From NCBI GenBank assembly GCA_034411995.1, contig DAOUME010000005.1, positions 62,001-126,000 of the forward strand: DNA of 64,000 nucleotides, given 5' to 3'. Below are positions 1 through 8,289 of this stretch, piece after piece. Source of the DNA: JAUVXJ01 sp034411995 (lineage in GTDB: Bacteria > Chloroflexota > Anaerolineae > UBA7937 > B3-Chlor). The notes under the pieces are model-generated. The model did not search any database. It was not told where the DNA came from and worked only from the letters and a program-made list of their open reading frames with translations. Each line of letters starts with the position of its first letter. The stretch's first letter is position 1. Both the position numbers and the translations under genes were made by a program.

Positions 1-2
1 AG

Positions 3-1229
3 GCCACAGTAGCCGAGCACGCCACCTTGACGCCCTTGACGGATGTGCGCACCAGTATACGCTCCGCCCTGGAGGATCCGGTGGGGTCCGTTCGCCTCAA
101 GGAGTTGGTGCATCGAGGCGATACGGTCTGCATCGTCGTAACGGACGCCACGCGCCCCTGTCCGGATCATCTGCTCGTGCCACCGCTACTCGAGGAGCTT
201 CGCGAGGCTGGCGTGGCCAGAGAAGACATCACCATTCTCGTGGGCGTGGGTATGCACCGTGCGAGCACCAGGGAGGAGAAGGAGCAGAAGCTGGGAGTCG
301 AAGTGGTCAGAGGGTACGAAGTCGAGGATTCCGACCCCCTGGACCCGGATAGACTGACGGACCTGGGATTCAGCTCCAGCGGTGTGCCGGCTGTGGTGAA
401 CAAGGTGCCTTGTGAGGCCGACGTGTTGATCGCCACTGGAGTCGTAGAGCCGCATCTATATGCCGGATACAGCGGCGGCCGAAAGACGGTGGCTATTGGC
501 GCTGGCGGAGAGCGCACCATCGAGGCGACTCATGGTCCTCACATGCTGGACCAACCGGGCACCCGCCTAGGCAGGATTGAAGGCAACCCCTTCCACCAGG
601 CCGTCACCGAGGTGGCGGGCATGGCCGGATTACGCTTCATCCTCAACGTGGTCCTGGATGATGCTGGAAATGTGGTCTCGCTGGCAGCAGGAGAGCCAGA
701 CCTGACCTTTCGGCAGCTGGTGCGCAGCGCCAGGAGCTACTACGAAGTGGGGATCTCTCGCCAGTTCGACGTGGTGATTGGCGGGGTGGGCTATCCCAAG
801 GACGTCAATCTGTACCAGGCCTCGCGCGTGCCGACGTATCTCTTCTTCGCGCCCACGCCGGTGGTGAGGCAGGGCGGAACGATGATCATTCCCGCCCCTG
901 CTCAAGAAGGAGTGGGGCAGGGCCTGGGGGAGAAGAGGTTCCACGAGATCATGAAGGCGGCGCGCAGCCCGACACAGATAGTGGAGGCGGCCCGCCAGGA
1001 TGGCTACCCGGCGGGAGGACAGCGGGCCTTCGTCCTGGCCAAGGTGCTAGAGGCGTGCGACGTAGTGGTCGTGGGGTGTGAATACCCCGCGCTGGTGGAG
1101 GAACTGAAGATGATCCCCGCCAGGGACATGGCCGAAGCGCTCCAGTTCGTGGAGCGGAAACATGGCGCAGGCGCCGATGTGCTTGTGGTGCCTCACGCGC
1201 TGCACACCCTGCCGGTGGTGGGAGGCTAG
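3..1229 (+). CDS. larA: LarA-family (nickel-dependent lactate racemase-like) protein, 5' partial
   Basis: The reading frame is open to the left edge, so the N-terminus lies outside the window; the first internal start is TTG at 27. The protein has the LarA/DUF2088 signature: a EPHLYAGYSGGRK-like segment followed by a GERTIEATHGPH segment, the histidine-rich nickel-pincer and catalytic region of lactate racemase. Family members racemise lactate or other 2-hydroxy acids with a pyridinium nickel-pincer cofactor. No larB, larC or larE cofactor genes lie nearby, so the substrate is open; non-lactate racemases are common in this family. It converges on csoR with only 4 bp between stops. The family assignment is firm; the substrate is not. 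Confidence 0.85.
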   Translation, partial: ATVAEHATLTPLTDVRTSIRSALEDPVGSVRLKELVHRGDTVCIVVTDATRPCPDHLLVPPLLEELREAGVAREDITILVGVGMHRASTREEKEQKLGVEVVRGYEVEDSDPLDPDRLTDLGFSSSGVPAVVNKVPCEADVLIATGVVEPHLYAGYSGGRKTVAIGAGGERTIEATHGPHMLDQPGTRLGRIEGNPFHQAVTEVAGMAGLRFILNVVLDDAGNVVSLAAGEPDLTFRQLVRSARSYYEVGISRQFDVVIGGVGYPKDVNLYQASRVPTYLFFAPTPVVRQGGTMIIPAPAQEGVGQGLGEKRFHEIMKAARSPTQIVEAARQDGYPAGGQRAFVLAKVLEACDVVVVGCEYPALVEELKMIPARDMAEALQFVERKHGAGADVLVVPHALHTLPVVGG

Positions 1230-1233
1230 GCGG

Positions 1234-1509
1234 TCAGTATGGCATGCCGGCCAGGGCACGGACAAAGCTCTCGACCGTCTCCTCAGTGGAAATAGTCTCG
1301 TCGGTGCGGCGCAGGCATTCCAGCGCGTGGTCCTGGACGAGGACCAGCGTGGCTTGATGCGCAGCCGAGCGGATGGCAAGGAGCTGGTGCAGGATGTCCT
1401 GGCAGCTTCGCCCCTGGTCAAGCATGTTCCGCACCCCTCTGGCCTGTCCCTCGATCTTGCTCAGTCTGGCGGCAAGATCTGCCTTGGTGGAGGGTGAGAC
1501 TTCTCGCAT
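1234..1509 (-). CDS. csoR: CsoR/FrmR-family (DUF156) metal-sensing repressor
   Basis: This 91-residue all-helical repressor carries the CsoR copper-sensing triad at Cys36, His61 and Cys65, the same numbering as the founding CsoR proteins. Known family members bind Cu(I), release a GC-rich pseudo-palindromic operator and derepress copper export. Here it is the second gene after the FmdB-like zinc-ribbon gene (60 bp gap with a hairpin), and a textbook CsoR-type operator sits at the predicted start of transcription of that operon (1953-1971). This indicates autoregulation. No copper ATPase or chaperone gene is present in the window, so the wider regulon is unknown; a persulfide or formaldehyde sensor of the same fold is less likely because the C-H-C triad is complete. 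Confidence 0.9.
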   Translation of the reverse strand: MREVSPSTKADLAARLSKIEGQARGVRNMLDQGRSCQDILHQLLAIRSAAHQATLVLVQDHALECLRRTDETISTEETVESFVRALAGMPY

Positions 1510-1537
1510 CGCGGCCTTTCTCTGGCAGTGATTTGGT

Positions 1538-1554
1538 GAGAGCCGACGGCTCTC
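1538..1554 (-). other. Intercistronic hairpin between fmdB-like gene and csoR
   Basis: A perfect 7-bp inverted repeat (GAGAGCC, 3-nt loop, GGCTCTC) lies in the 60-bp gap between the two genes. It lacks a U-tract, so it is more likely an RNA-stability or partial-termination element than a full terminator. Confidence 0.4.
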
Positions 1555-1569
1555 GAGTGATCAGATCCC

Positions 1570-1776
1570 TCAACTCGAAGGCTGGCACGATTCGGCCGGC
1601 GAAGAGGTGAAGTTGCGCGTGGTGGTGAAGCCACTGGTTCCGAACAGAGAAGGCAGCTTCTCCGCCAGCTTGCTGCCGCAACTGGGGCAGGTGAGCTCCG
1701 TCTCGTCGGTGCTGGAGCGAACGAGCTTGTCGAATTTCTCGCCACATTCCTGGCAGCGATACTCATAGATGGGCAT
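1570..1776 (-). CDS. FmdB-family putative zinc-ribbon protein
   Basis: This 68-residue protein begins MPIYEYRCQECG and has two CxxC pairs (CQEC and CPSC) forming a small zinc ribbon, typical of the FmdB regulatory-protein family. The C-terminal third is Ser/Thr-rich and probably disordered. A strong Shine-Dalgarno (AGGAGGT, 1786-1792 on the complement) supports the start. The biochemical role of the family is not settled; it is described as a putative regulator. It is the first gene of a two-gene operon with csoR, with a leader of about 195 nt, so its expression is predicted to respond to the metal sensed by CsoR. Confidence 0.85.
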   Translation of the reverse strand: MPIYEYRCQECGEKFDKLVRSSTDETELTCPSCGSKLAEKLPSLFGTSGFTTTRNFTSSPAESCQPSS

Positions 1777-1952
1777 GAACTACTGACCTCCTGACGAACC
1801 TGTCTATGTCACTAAGCCCCCACGGTGCTCGCATTTTCGCGATGTCAGGCTCTCACTCCGAGACCCAGAGAGGACTTGCGCTGGCCCCCACTCTCGGACA
1901 GCTTCCTCGGGTGTCGCCCGCCGATAGTCTGCTCGACACGTATGTGCCGGGC

Positions 1953-1971
1953 GATACCCCCGGGGGGTACC
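1953..1971 (-). promoter_or_regulatory. CsoR-type operator
   Basis: TACCCCC (1955-1961) and GGGGGTA (1963-1969) form a perfect 7-bp inverted repeat around one G, extending to 9-bp arms with one mismatch. GC-rich TACCCC/GGGGTA palindromes are the known operator class of CsoR repressors. It sits just downstream of the -10 box at 1980-1985, over the expected transcription start of the fmdB-csoR operon, an arrangement that would block initiation. Confidence 0.75.
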
Positions 1972-1979
1972 CTATTTTC

Positions 1980-2009
1980 ATTATACCCTGTTCTGAGAAC
2001 CGGTGTCAA
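1980..2009 (-). promoter_or_regulatory. Consensus sigma-70 promoter of the fmdB-csoR operon
   Basis: On the minus strand TTGACA (2004-2009) and TATAAT (1980-1985) are perfect consensus boxes with an 18-bp spacer. The spacer holds an 11-bp palindrome, GTTCTGAGAAC (1990-2000), a possible second regulator site. The remaining gap up to the gene at 2183 shows no other gene or clear plus-strand promoter. Confidence 0.8.
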
Positions 2010-2182
2010 GTGCCATGGTAAACCAGGGGCCAGGCGCTGGGGAAGAACAGCTAGGTGGGTGTCGAGGGCGGGACAGGTCTGTCTCGTCCGTGGATGATTT
2101 GCTCTTCTCGATACTGAGAACACACAGGCGAGCACGGATGACTGAGTTGTCAGGCCAACGGATGAGGAGAGGCTCGGTGTAG

Positions 2183-4840
2183 ATGCATCGCAAGGAGGCA
2201 GTAGCAGTGCGTGATCGCCTCGCCGCGGGTGTCAGGCTGCCAGAGGGGCGCAGTCGACGGAAGCGAGTGGGGTGGACTATTGTGCCGCCGATACTGGTGA
2301 TCCTCATCGCCTTGTCGCAGCGTGGAGTGCTGCTGGGGGGACTGGAGCCCGACGTCCGCCTGGGAGCGGCGGGACAGCCCATGGTCGAAAGAGGAGGCTC
2401 GGTGCCCTTCAGGCTGAGCGTTTCCAATTGGGGGTTCGAGGAAGCGACGGCGCTGGCCGTTACCCATACCCTGCCTGGCGGATTCAGCTATGAGGCAGGC
2501 ACGACTGAGATCCGACTAGGCGGTGAGGTCATGTCGCACGATGATCCACACCAAGAGGGGCAAAACCTGACCTGGAGCTCGTTCACGGTGCCGGAGGCCG
2601 TCGGCGCTTTCGACAACCATTATGGGATTCACACCTTCGTGCAGGACTTGTGCCTGGGGTCCTACGTCGACTTTCAACTGGATCAAGCCCTGAGCCTGGT
2701 GGGCGTCGGCGGTCACGTCACGCAGCTTCTCTATCCGATAACCAATTCGATCAGTGGGCCCAGCGCTTGCTGGGTGCATTTCGTAGAGGCCGCCTACGAC
2801 CGTACGCTGGTACCCATCGTGCGGCTCCAGGGTGAGTGGGGAGGGGATTTCTGGCTCAAGCCCGAACCCGACAGCCCAGGCCACTACGACACGATCGCTC
2901 AGGCCTACAGGAGGGTGGTGGAAGGTCTGCCACGGCGGGATGGACACACCCTCTACGTGCAGATCTGGAACGAGCCGGACGTGCCACTGGAATGGAGCGG
3001 CGAACCGAACGCCTCAGAGTACGGGCATTTCTTTGCGGACGTAGCGGCAGCGATACACAGTATCGGGGATCCTCGCATCAGGGTGCTCAACGGGGCGCTG
3101 ACGCCTGGCAATACCGCCTTCACGAGACAGCTCATAGCCGTGCCCGGGTTCACACAGTCCTTTGATCTCTGGGCGTCCCACTGCTACCCCTTCAACCATC
3201 CTCCGTCCTACAACATCCACCAGGGCACAGCTCGCTATCCTCAGTATGCTATCGACTGTTATCTGCTGGAATTGAGCGCCCTGGCTGTGTACGGAGGGCG
3301 GAGCGGCGTGAACGTCATGTTGACGGAGACCGGCTACCGTCTGTATGACCAGACATTTCGCTTCGAAGGGTATGCGGCTATCACAGAGGGTAACCGGGCG
3401 GACTACATGAAGCAAGCTTTTCGAGATTTCTGGTCGGCGTGGCCGGAGGTGATCGGCGCTACGCCGTTCGAGCTCGTGGATCCCTACGGTACGTGGAGCG
3501 ACTGGGATTGGCTCCATCCGGGTACGGACGTGCCCCACGAGCAGTACACGGTGGTGAAAGCTATACCGAAGCCGAAACCTGTGTCGGTGCAGCCAGGCGA
3601 GCTATCGATTACTTTTAGGGCGCGGGCTTCTGACGTTCCAGGCACGTATCTCAGCGACGTGATGGCTACCGCGGACAATGCCGAAGTCTCTCCGCTGCTG
3701 GGCGTCGCACCGGTCATGGTCGTGGACGAGCTGCACAGGGCGTACCTTCCGTGGGGGGCAAACGAAGGACAAGGGGCCGGAGCAGGCATCGAATCCCAGT
3801 TGGGTGGGGAACCCGTCCCTGCCATGGAAAGTCTCCTCGGTGCACTCGAGCCCTCGCTGCTCGAACCGCAGCTCCCGGAAGCGGCACAGGTTCGATATCT
3901 GAGCGGCCCGGCCTCGCCGGTGCAGGCGCTGGAGGTTCTGGATAGAGTCAGGGTGGGACCTGACCCTCAAGGCCTGGCTCTGGATCCTTCCAGGGAGAGG
4001 GCCTACGTGACGCTGGCCGAAGGTCTGATGGTCGCGGTGGACACCAGCGCCGGGCAGGTGTCTTGCACCGCTCGTGTGGGCGAGCGTCCACTGGGGGTGG
4101 CGGTCAACCCGGCAAACGGGCGCGTCTACGTCGCCAACAGCGGTGGAGGCAGCGTATCCGAGGTGGAAGGAACGCGATGCGAAGTGGAACGCACCTTCTC
4201 CGGCCTGATCAGGCCCAGTGGCGTGGTGGCGGACGGCGCGCTAGACCGTGTCTACGTTGCCGACACCGAGGCGGGTCAGGTGGCCGTGCTGGCTGGCGAC
4301 GGCGACCAGGTGGTCGGAGGTATACCTGTGGGCGCGTTCCCTGAGGCCTTGGCCATCGACCAGACCTCAGGACTGGTCTACGTGGCCAACGCCGGAGATG
4401 GAACTCTGTCCGTGATCGAAGGTGAAAGCCTGCAGGTGGTGTCCACTTTCCAAGTTGCTGCAGGCCCGCTGGTAGGCCTGGCCTTTGACGAAGCCAGAGG
4501 AAGAGCCTACGTGGTTCATCTGGGTGCGCCACCGCGGCGGGAGATCACGGCGGTTGATGGCGCGAGTGGAGAGCTGAGCGTCACCTTGAGTGGGAGCAGA
4601 GACCGCCCACTGGATGAGGTGCAGGCCGTGGCTGTCGACGCGACGAGAGACAGACTGTACGTGGGTGGTGGAGGGGAGCTGCTGGTCGTGGATACCGAGG
4701 ATTGGACCTTGGTGGGCGTCACGCCAGTAGGTGGTGTGACCAGCAGCTTCGGGCTGGCGACGGACCCGGCCAGTGGGAGGGTGTATCTGCTGGATAGTGT
4801 CCATGGAGAGTTGGTGATCCTCGGTGCCCGAGGTGAGTAG
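2183..4840 (+). CDS. Membrane-anchored glycosidase-like protein with DUF11-like module and YVTN beta-propeller
   Basis: The 885-residue protein has a basic N-terminus and one hydrophobic segment (about residues 30-50), so it is probably anchored with the rest outside. A DUF11-like beta-sandwich starts near residue 55 (ending in a LPGGFSYE strand) and seems to resume near 466-510 (PGELSITF then PGTYLSDV). Between them lies a TIM-barrel glycosidase-like domain with a WNEPD motif (Glu264, candidate acid/base) and an LTETGY motif (Glu382, candidate nucleophile), as in clan GH-A enzymes. Residues about 590-885 are YVTN-type repeats (GRVYVANSG, GLVYVANAG) expected to form a beta-propeller. The substrate is unknown. 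It stands alone between the csoR operon and sat. Confidence 0.7.
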   Translation: MHRKEAVAVRDRLAAGVRLPEGRSRRKRVGWTIVPPILVILIALSQRGVLLGGLEPDVRLGAAGQPMVERGGSVPFRLSVSNWGFEEATALAVTHTLPGGFSYEAGTTEIRLGGEVMSHDDPHQEGQNLTWSSFTVPEAVGAFDNHYGIHTFVQDLCLGSYVDFQLDQALSLVGVGGHVTQLLYPITNSISGPSACWVHFVEAAYDRTLVPIVRLQGEWGGDFWLKPEPDSPGHYDTIAQAYRRVVEGLPRRDGHTLYVQIWNEPDVPLEWSGEPNASEYGHFFADVAAAIHSIGDPRIRVLNGALTPGNTAFTRQLIAVPGFTQSFDLWASHCYPFNHPPSYNIHQGTARYPQYAIDCYLLELSALAVYGGRSGVNVMLTETGYRLYDQTFRFEGYAAITEGNRADYMKQAFRDFWSAWPEVIGATPFELVDPYGTWSDWDWLHPGTDVPHEQYTVVKAIPKPKPVSVQPGELSITFRARASDVPGTYLSDVMATADNAEVSPLLGVAPVMVVDELHRAYLPWGANEGQGAGAGIESQLGGEPVPAMESLLGALEPSLLEPQLPEAAQVRYLSGPASPVQALEVLDRVRVGPDPQGLALDPSRERAYVTLAEGLMVAVDTSAGQVSCTARVGERPLGVAVNPANGRVYVANSGGGSVSEVEGTRCEVERTFSGLIRPSGVVADGALDRVYVADTEAGQVAVLAGDGDQVVGGIPVGAFPEALAIDQTSGLVYVANAGDGTLSVIEGESLQVVSTFQVAAGPLVGLAFDEARGRAYVVHLGAPPRREITAVDGASGELSVTLSGSRDRPLDEVQAVAVDATRDRLYVGGGGELLVVDTEDWTLVGVTPVGGVTSSFGLATDPASGRVYLLDSVHGELVILGARGE

Positions 4841-4929
4841 ACACGGAAGCCATACGGATGCGAAAGGTGGAGCAGCCCACGTGGAGGGCGCGCCCCGCCT
4901 GTTGCTCAGCGCAGCCCGTCGGTCGAGAT

Positions 4930-4958
4930 TTGCAGAGATCTCTGCGCTCAGGTATATA
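4930..4958 (+). promoter_or_regulatory. Promoter of the sat-cysC unit with embedded palindrome
   Basis: TTGCAG (4930-4935), 17-bp spacer and TATATA (4953-4958) form a good promoter about 45 bp before the sat start. A perfect 14-bp palindrome, GCAGAGATCTCTGC (4932-4945), overlaps the -35 box and spacer and is placed like an operator. The regulator is unknown. Confidence 0.65.
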
Positions 4959-5004
4959 TAAAGATTGGCTTTCGACGAACATGGCGGAAAGAGGTTGACA
5001 CGAT

Positions 5005-7596
5005 ATGGCTAGGAACGGGGCAGCGATCACGCCCCATGGCGGCTCATTGGTCGATCGGGTGTTGAGGGGCGTGGTGAGGGAAGGCGCGCTGGAGCGCGCC
5101 GCAAGTCTGAAGAAGGTCAGCCTCAGCCCCACGACGGTGTCCGATCTCGAACTCATCGCGGTGGGAGGGTTCAGCCCCTTGACCGGTTTCATGACCAGGG
5201 CCGACTACGAGAGCGTCGTGCAGGACATGCGCCTGAGCAGCGGCCTGGTATGGAGCATCCCCATCACGCTCCCCGTGTCTCGAGAGGTGGCCGACGAGCT
5301 GCGAGAGGGCGAGGAGGTTGCTCTCACCGAGGGAGACCGCATTCTCGGCATCCTGGAGCTGGCCGAGCGGTTCGAGTATGACAAGGAAAGGGAAGCTGAA
5401 CTGGTCTATCGAACCACGGAGGATGCGCATCCTGGTGTGGCCCGGTTGTACGCTCAGGGGGAGGTGCTCCTCGGCGGTGAGATCCATCTTCTGAACCGCC
5501 CGGCGGACCAGCGGTTCCGGGAGTTTCGGCACGATCCCGCCCAGACTCGGCGCATGTTTGCCCAGAGGGGCTGGCGTCGGATCGTGGCCTTTCAGACGCG
5601 GAACCCCATCCATCGGGCTCACGAAGCCATCCAGAAGATGGCGCTCGAGATCTGTGACGGGCTCCTGCTGCATCCCCTGGTCGGAGAGACCAAGTCTGAC
5701 GACATTCCGGCTGACGTGAGGATGACGAGCTACCAGGCCCTGTTGCGCGACTACTACCCACCGGGGAGGGTCATCCTGGGGGTATTCCCGGCGGCCATGC
5801 GCTACGCTGGACCTCGTGAGGCGATCCTGCACGCCCTGGCCAGGAAGAACTACGGATGTACGCATTTCATCGTGGGGCGCGATCACGCCGGGGTTGGCGG
5901 CTACTACGGTACCTACGATGCTCAGCTCATCTTCGACGACTTCTCGCCGGACGAGATAGGCATCACTCCACTGTTCTTCGAGCACATGTTCTACTGCCGC
6001 AAGTGCGGTGGATTGGTGTCTGTGAAGACGTGCCCTCACTCCCCTGAGGATCACCTGATGATGAGCGGTACCGAGGTCAGGGCCAGAGTGAGTCGCGGAG
6101 AGATGCTCCCCGAGGAGTTCACACGCCCGGAGGTGAGCAAGATCCTGATCCAGGGCATGAAACAGCGCCGGGAGCAAGCAGAGGCGGTACGGACGCGCAC
6201 AGAGGGGAAGCGCAAGGTGGTAGTCATCGGGCTGGATTGCGCGACCCCCCAGTTGGTATTCGACCAGTGGCGCGACAGACTCCCCAATCTGCGGAAGCTC
6301 ATTGAGGCCGGAACCTACGGGAATCTGGAGAGCACCATCCCTCCCATCACGGTGCCCGCCTGGATGTCGATGATGACCAGCAAGGATCCCGGCCGACTGG
6401 GCTTCTATGGCTTTCGCAATCGCGCTGACTACTCCTACGACAAGATGCGGATCGCGAACTCCAGCGCGGTGACAGAGGACACGGTGTGGGACATCCTGTC
6501 CCGGGCTGGTAGAAGAGTGGTGCTCGTGGGGGTTCCTCAGACCTATCCTGTGAAGCCCACCAACGGCTGCATCATCACCTCGTTCCTCACGCCCAGCGTT
6601 CGTAGCCAGTACACTTACCCCGCCGACTTGAAGACAGAGATCGAGGCCCTGGTGGGGGAGTACATGCTGGACGTGGAGAACTTCCGTACCGAGGAGAAGG
6701 ACGATCTGCTTCGCCAGATCTACGAGATGACGGAGAAGCGCTTCAAGGTGGTGAGGTACCTGCTCGCGGAAAAAGAGTGGGAGTTCTTGATGATGGTGGA
6801 GATGGGAGTGGACCGTGTCCACCACGCTTTCTGGAAGTACTTCGATCCGAGACACTGCAAGTATGAGGCGGGATCGCCATACCAGAACGCGATCCAGGAC
6901 TACTACAAGTACCTGGACGGGGAAATCGGAAGTATCCTGGACATGCTGGACGAGGACACGGTGGTCCTCGTCGTCTCCGACCACGGCGCGAGGCCCATGG
7001 AGGGGGGCATCTGCATCAACGAGTGGCTCCGGCAGGAGGGCTACCTGGTGCTGAGGGAAGAACCGTCAGGCATCGTACCCCTGGAGAAGGTGGAGGTCGA
7101 TTGGGACCAGACCATGGCCTGGGGAGCTGGTGGTTACTACGGGCGCCTCTTTCTCAATGTGCAGGGCCGTGAGCCTCAGGGGATCATTGCACCGGAGAAA
7201 TATGAAGGAGTCCGGCAGGAGATCTCGGACAAGCTCTCTCAGATCACCGACGAGCACGGGGTGAACATCGGCACCGTGTCTTACAAGCCGCAAGAGGCGT
7301 ACAGCGAGGTTCGCAACGTGGCCCCGGATCTGATGATCTACTTTGGCGACCTGGCGTGGCGTTCGGTGGGAAGTATGGGACACGGCAGGATACACACGAG
7401 AGAAAACGACATCGGGCCCGATGACGCAAATCACGCGCAGCATGGCATCTTCATCATGTACGACCCGCGCCAGCGTGGGCGGGGCAGGGTGGAGGGGCTG
7501 CAACTGATGGACGTGGCGCCGACCGTGCTCCAGGCGCTGTGGTTGCCCATCCCGGCCGACATGCAGGGCCAGGTAATAGCCCACAGAAAGGGTTAG
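5005..7596 (+). CDS. sat: ATP sulfurylase fused to an alkaline-phosphatase-superfamily phosphodiesterase domain
   Basis: Residues 1 to about 390 are a complete ATP sulfurylase (ATP + sulfate to APS + PPi): QTRNPIHRAH (Gln197 to His206) and GRDHAG (291-296) bind nucleotide and sulfate, and a Cys/His cluster near 330-345 matches the zinc site of thermophilic homologues. After a charged linker, residues about 404-863 form a type I phosphodiesterase/nucleotide-pyrophosphatase-like domain of the alkaline phosphatase superfamily, with metal ligand Asp411, candidate nucleophile Thr449 (ITVPAW), Asp659-His660 and a C-terminal HxxxHG-like region. The frame is continuous with no sign of a frameshift. 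cysC follows after 11 nt, so the unit would activate sulfate to PAPS. The role of the second domain (pyrophosphate or nucleotide hydrolysis, or a sulfated product) is inference. Confidence 0.88.
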   Translation: MARNGAAITPHGGSLVDRVLRGVVREGALERAASLKKVSLSPTTVSDLELIAVGGFSPLTGFMTRADYESVVQDMRLSSGLVWSIPITLPVSREVADELREGEEVALTEGDRILGILELAERFEYDKEREAELVYRTTEDAHPGVARLYAQGEVLLGGEIHLLNRPADQRFREFRHDPAQTRRMFAQRGWRRIVAFQTRNPIHRAHEAIQKMALEICDGLLLHPLVGETKSDDIPADVRMTSYQALLRDYYPPGRVILGVFPAAMRYAGPREAILHALARKNYGCTHFIVGRDHAGVGGYYGTYDAQLIFDDFSPDEIGITPLFFEHMFYCRKCGGLVSVKTCPHSPEDHLMMSGTEVRARVSRGEMLPEEFTRPEVSKILIQGMKQRREQAEAVRTRTEGKRKVVVIGLDCATPQLVFDQWRDRLPNLRKLIEAGTYGNLESTIPPITVPAWMSMMTSKDPGRLGFYGFRNRADYSYDKMRIANSSAVTEDTVWDILSRAGRRVVLVGVPQTYPVKPTNGCIITSFLTPSVRSQYTYPADLKTEIEALVGEYMLDVENFRTEEKDDLLRQIYEMTEKRFKVVRYLLAEKEWEFLMMVEMGVDRVHHAFWKYFDPRHCKYEAGSPYQNAIQDYYKYLDGEIGSILDMLDEDTVVLVVSDHGARPMEGGICINEWLRQEGYLVLREEPSGIVPLEKVEVDWDQTMAWGAGGYYGRLFLNVQGREPQGIIAPEKYEGVRQEISDKLSQITDEHGVNIGTVSYKPQEAYSEVRNVAPDLMIYFGDLAWRSVGSMGHGRIHTRENDIGPDDANHAQHGIFIMYDPRQRGRGRVEGLQLMDVAPTVLQALWLPIPADMQGQVIAHRKG

Positions 7597-7607
7597 AGCA
7601 ACGTCTT

Positions 7608-8222
7608 ATGGAACAGCAGGGTTTCACGTTATGGTTCACCGGGATGTCAGGCTCAGGCAAGACCACGCTGGCGCGGGCTGTGGAAGTCGCCCTTCGGCAG
7701 AGGGGTCTGAAGGTCGAGGTGCTGGACGGAGATGTGGTGCGCACCAACCTGAGCAAGGGGTTGGGCTTCAGCAAGGAAGACCGGGATACGAACATCAAGC
7801 GCATTGGCTTTGTCTGCAAGCTTCTGACCAGAAACGGTGTGGTGGCCATTGGATCCGCGATCTCACCGTACCGTGAGGTACGCGATTTCATACGTCAGGA
7901 CATAGGGCGCTTCGTCGAGGTCTACTGCCAGTGCCCACTGGATGTCCTCGTCGACCGGGACGTGAAGGGGTTGTACAAGAAGGCGCTGGCGGGGGAGATC
8001 GAGCACTTCACCGGGGTATCCGACCCCTACGAGGAACCTCTCCACCCTGAGGTGGTGGTGAACAGTGATGTGGAGTCTCCTGAGTCCAGCGTGGACAAGA
8101 TCCTCACCAAACTCGAGGAACTGAACTATGTACCACGCTCCTCGGCCGGCGAAGCCCAGGCCTACAGCGAGGAGGAAGAACAGATGCTGGAGGACAGGCT
8201 GAAAGCCCTGGGCTATCTCTAG
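7608..8222 (+). CDS. cysC: Adenylylsulfate (APS) kinase with C-terminal extension
   Basis: This cytosolic kinase phosphorylates APS at the 3' position to give PAPS. The Walker A motif GMSGSGKT (Lys18), the DGDVVRTN segment and the ISPYREVRD segment are the APS-kinase signatures. I chose ATG 7608 over the longer frame from 7539 because it gives the normal N-terminus and clears the sat stop at 7596. The last ~25 residues (AYSEEEEQMLEDRLKALGYL) go beyond the kinase domain and resemble the tail seen at the end of many alkaline-phosphatase-superfamily proteins, yet the upstream phosphatase domain lacks such a tail. It is coupled to sat. Confidence 0.92.
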   Translation: MEQQGFTLWFTGMSGSGKTTLARAVEVALRQRGLKVEVLDGDVVRTNLSKGLGFSKEDRDTNIKRIGFVCKLLTRNGVVAIGSAISPYREVRDFIRQDIGRFVEVYCQCPLDVLVDRDVKGLYKKALAGEIEHFTGVSDPYEEPLHPEVVVNSDVESPESSVDKILTKLEELNYVPRSSAGEAQAYSEEEEQMLEDRLKALGYL

Positions 8223-8289
8223 CACCCGCGCCAGAGCGCTGGTTTCGGCGGTGCACCTTGCTCTGTAGGGTCAGGGTCCGAGGAAATCG

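Noticed and set aside
5044..6984. 646-codon open frame antisense to sat
   Set aside because: It is the mirror of the highly GC3-biased sat gene; it has no domain, signal or Shine-Dalgarno, while the plus-strand product is a clear enzyme.
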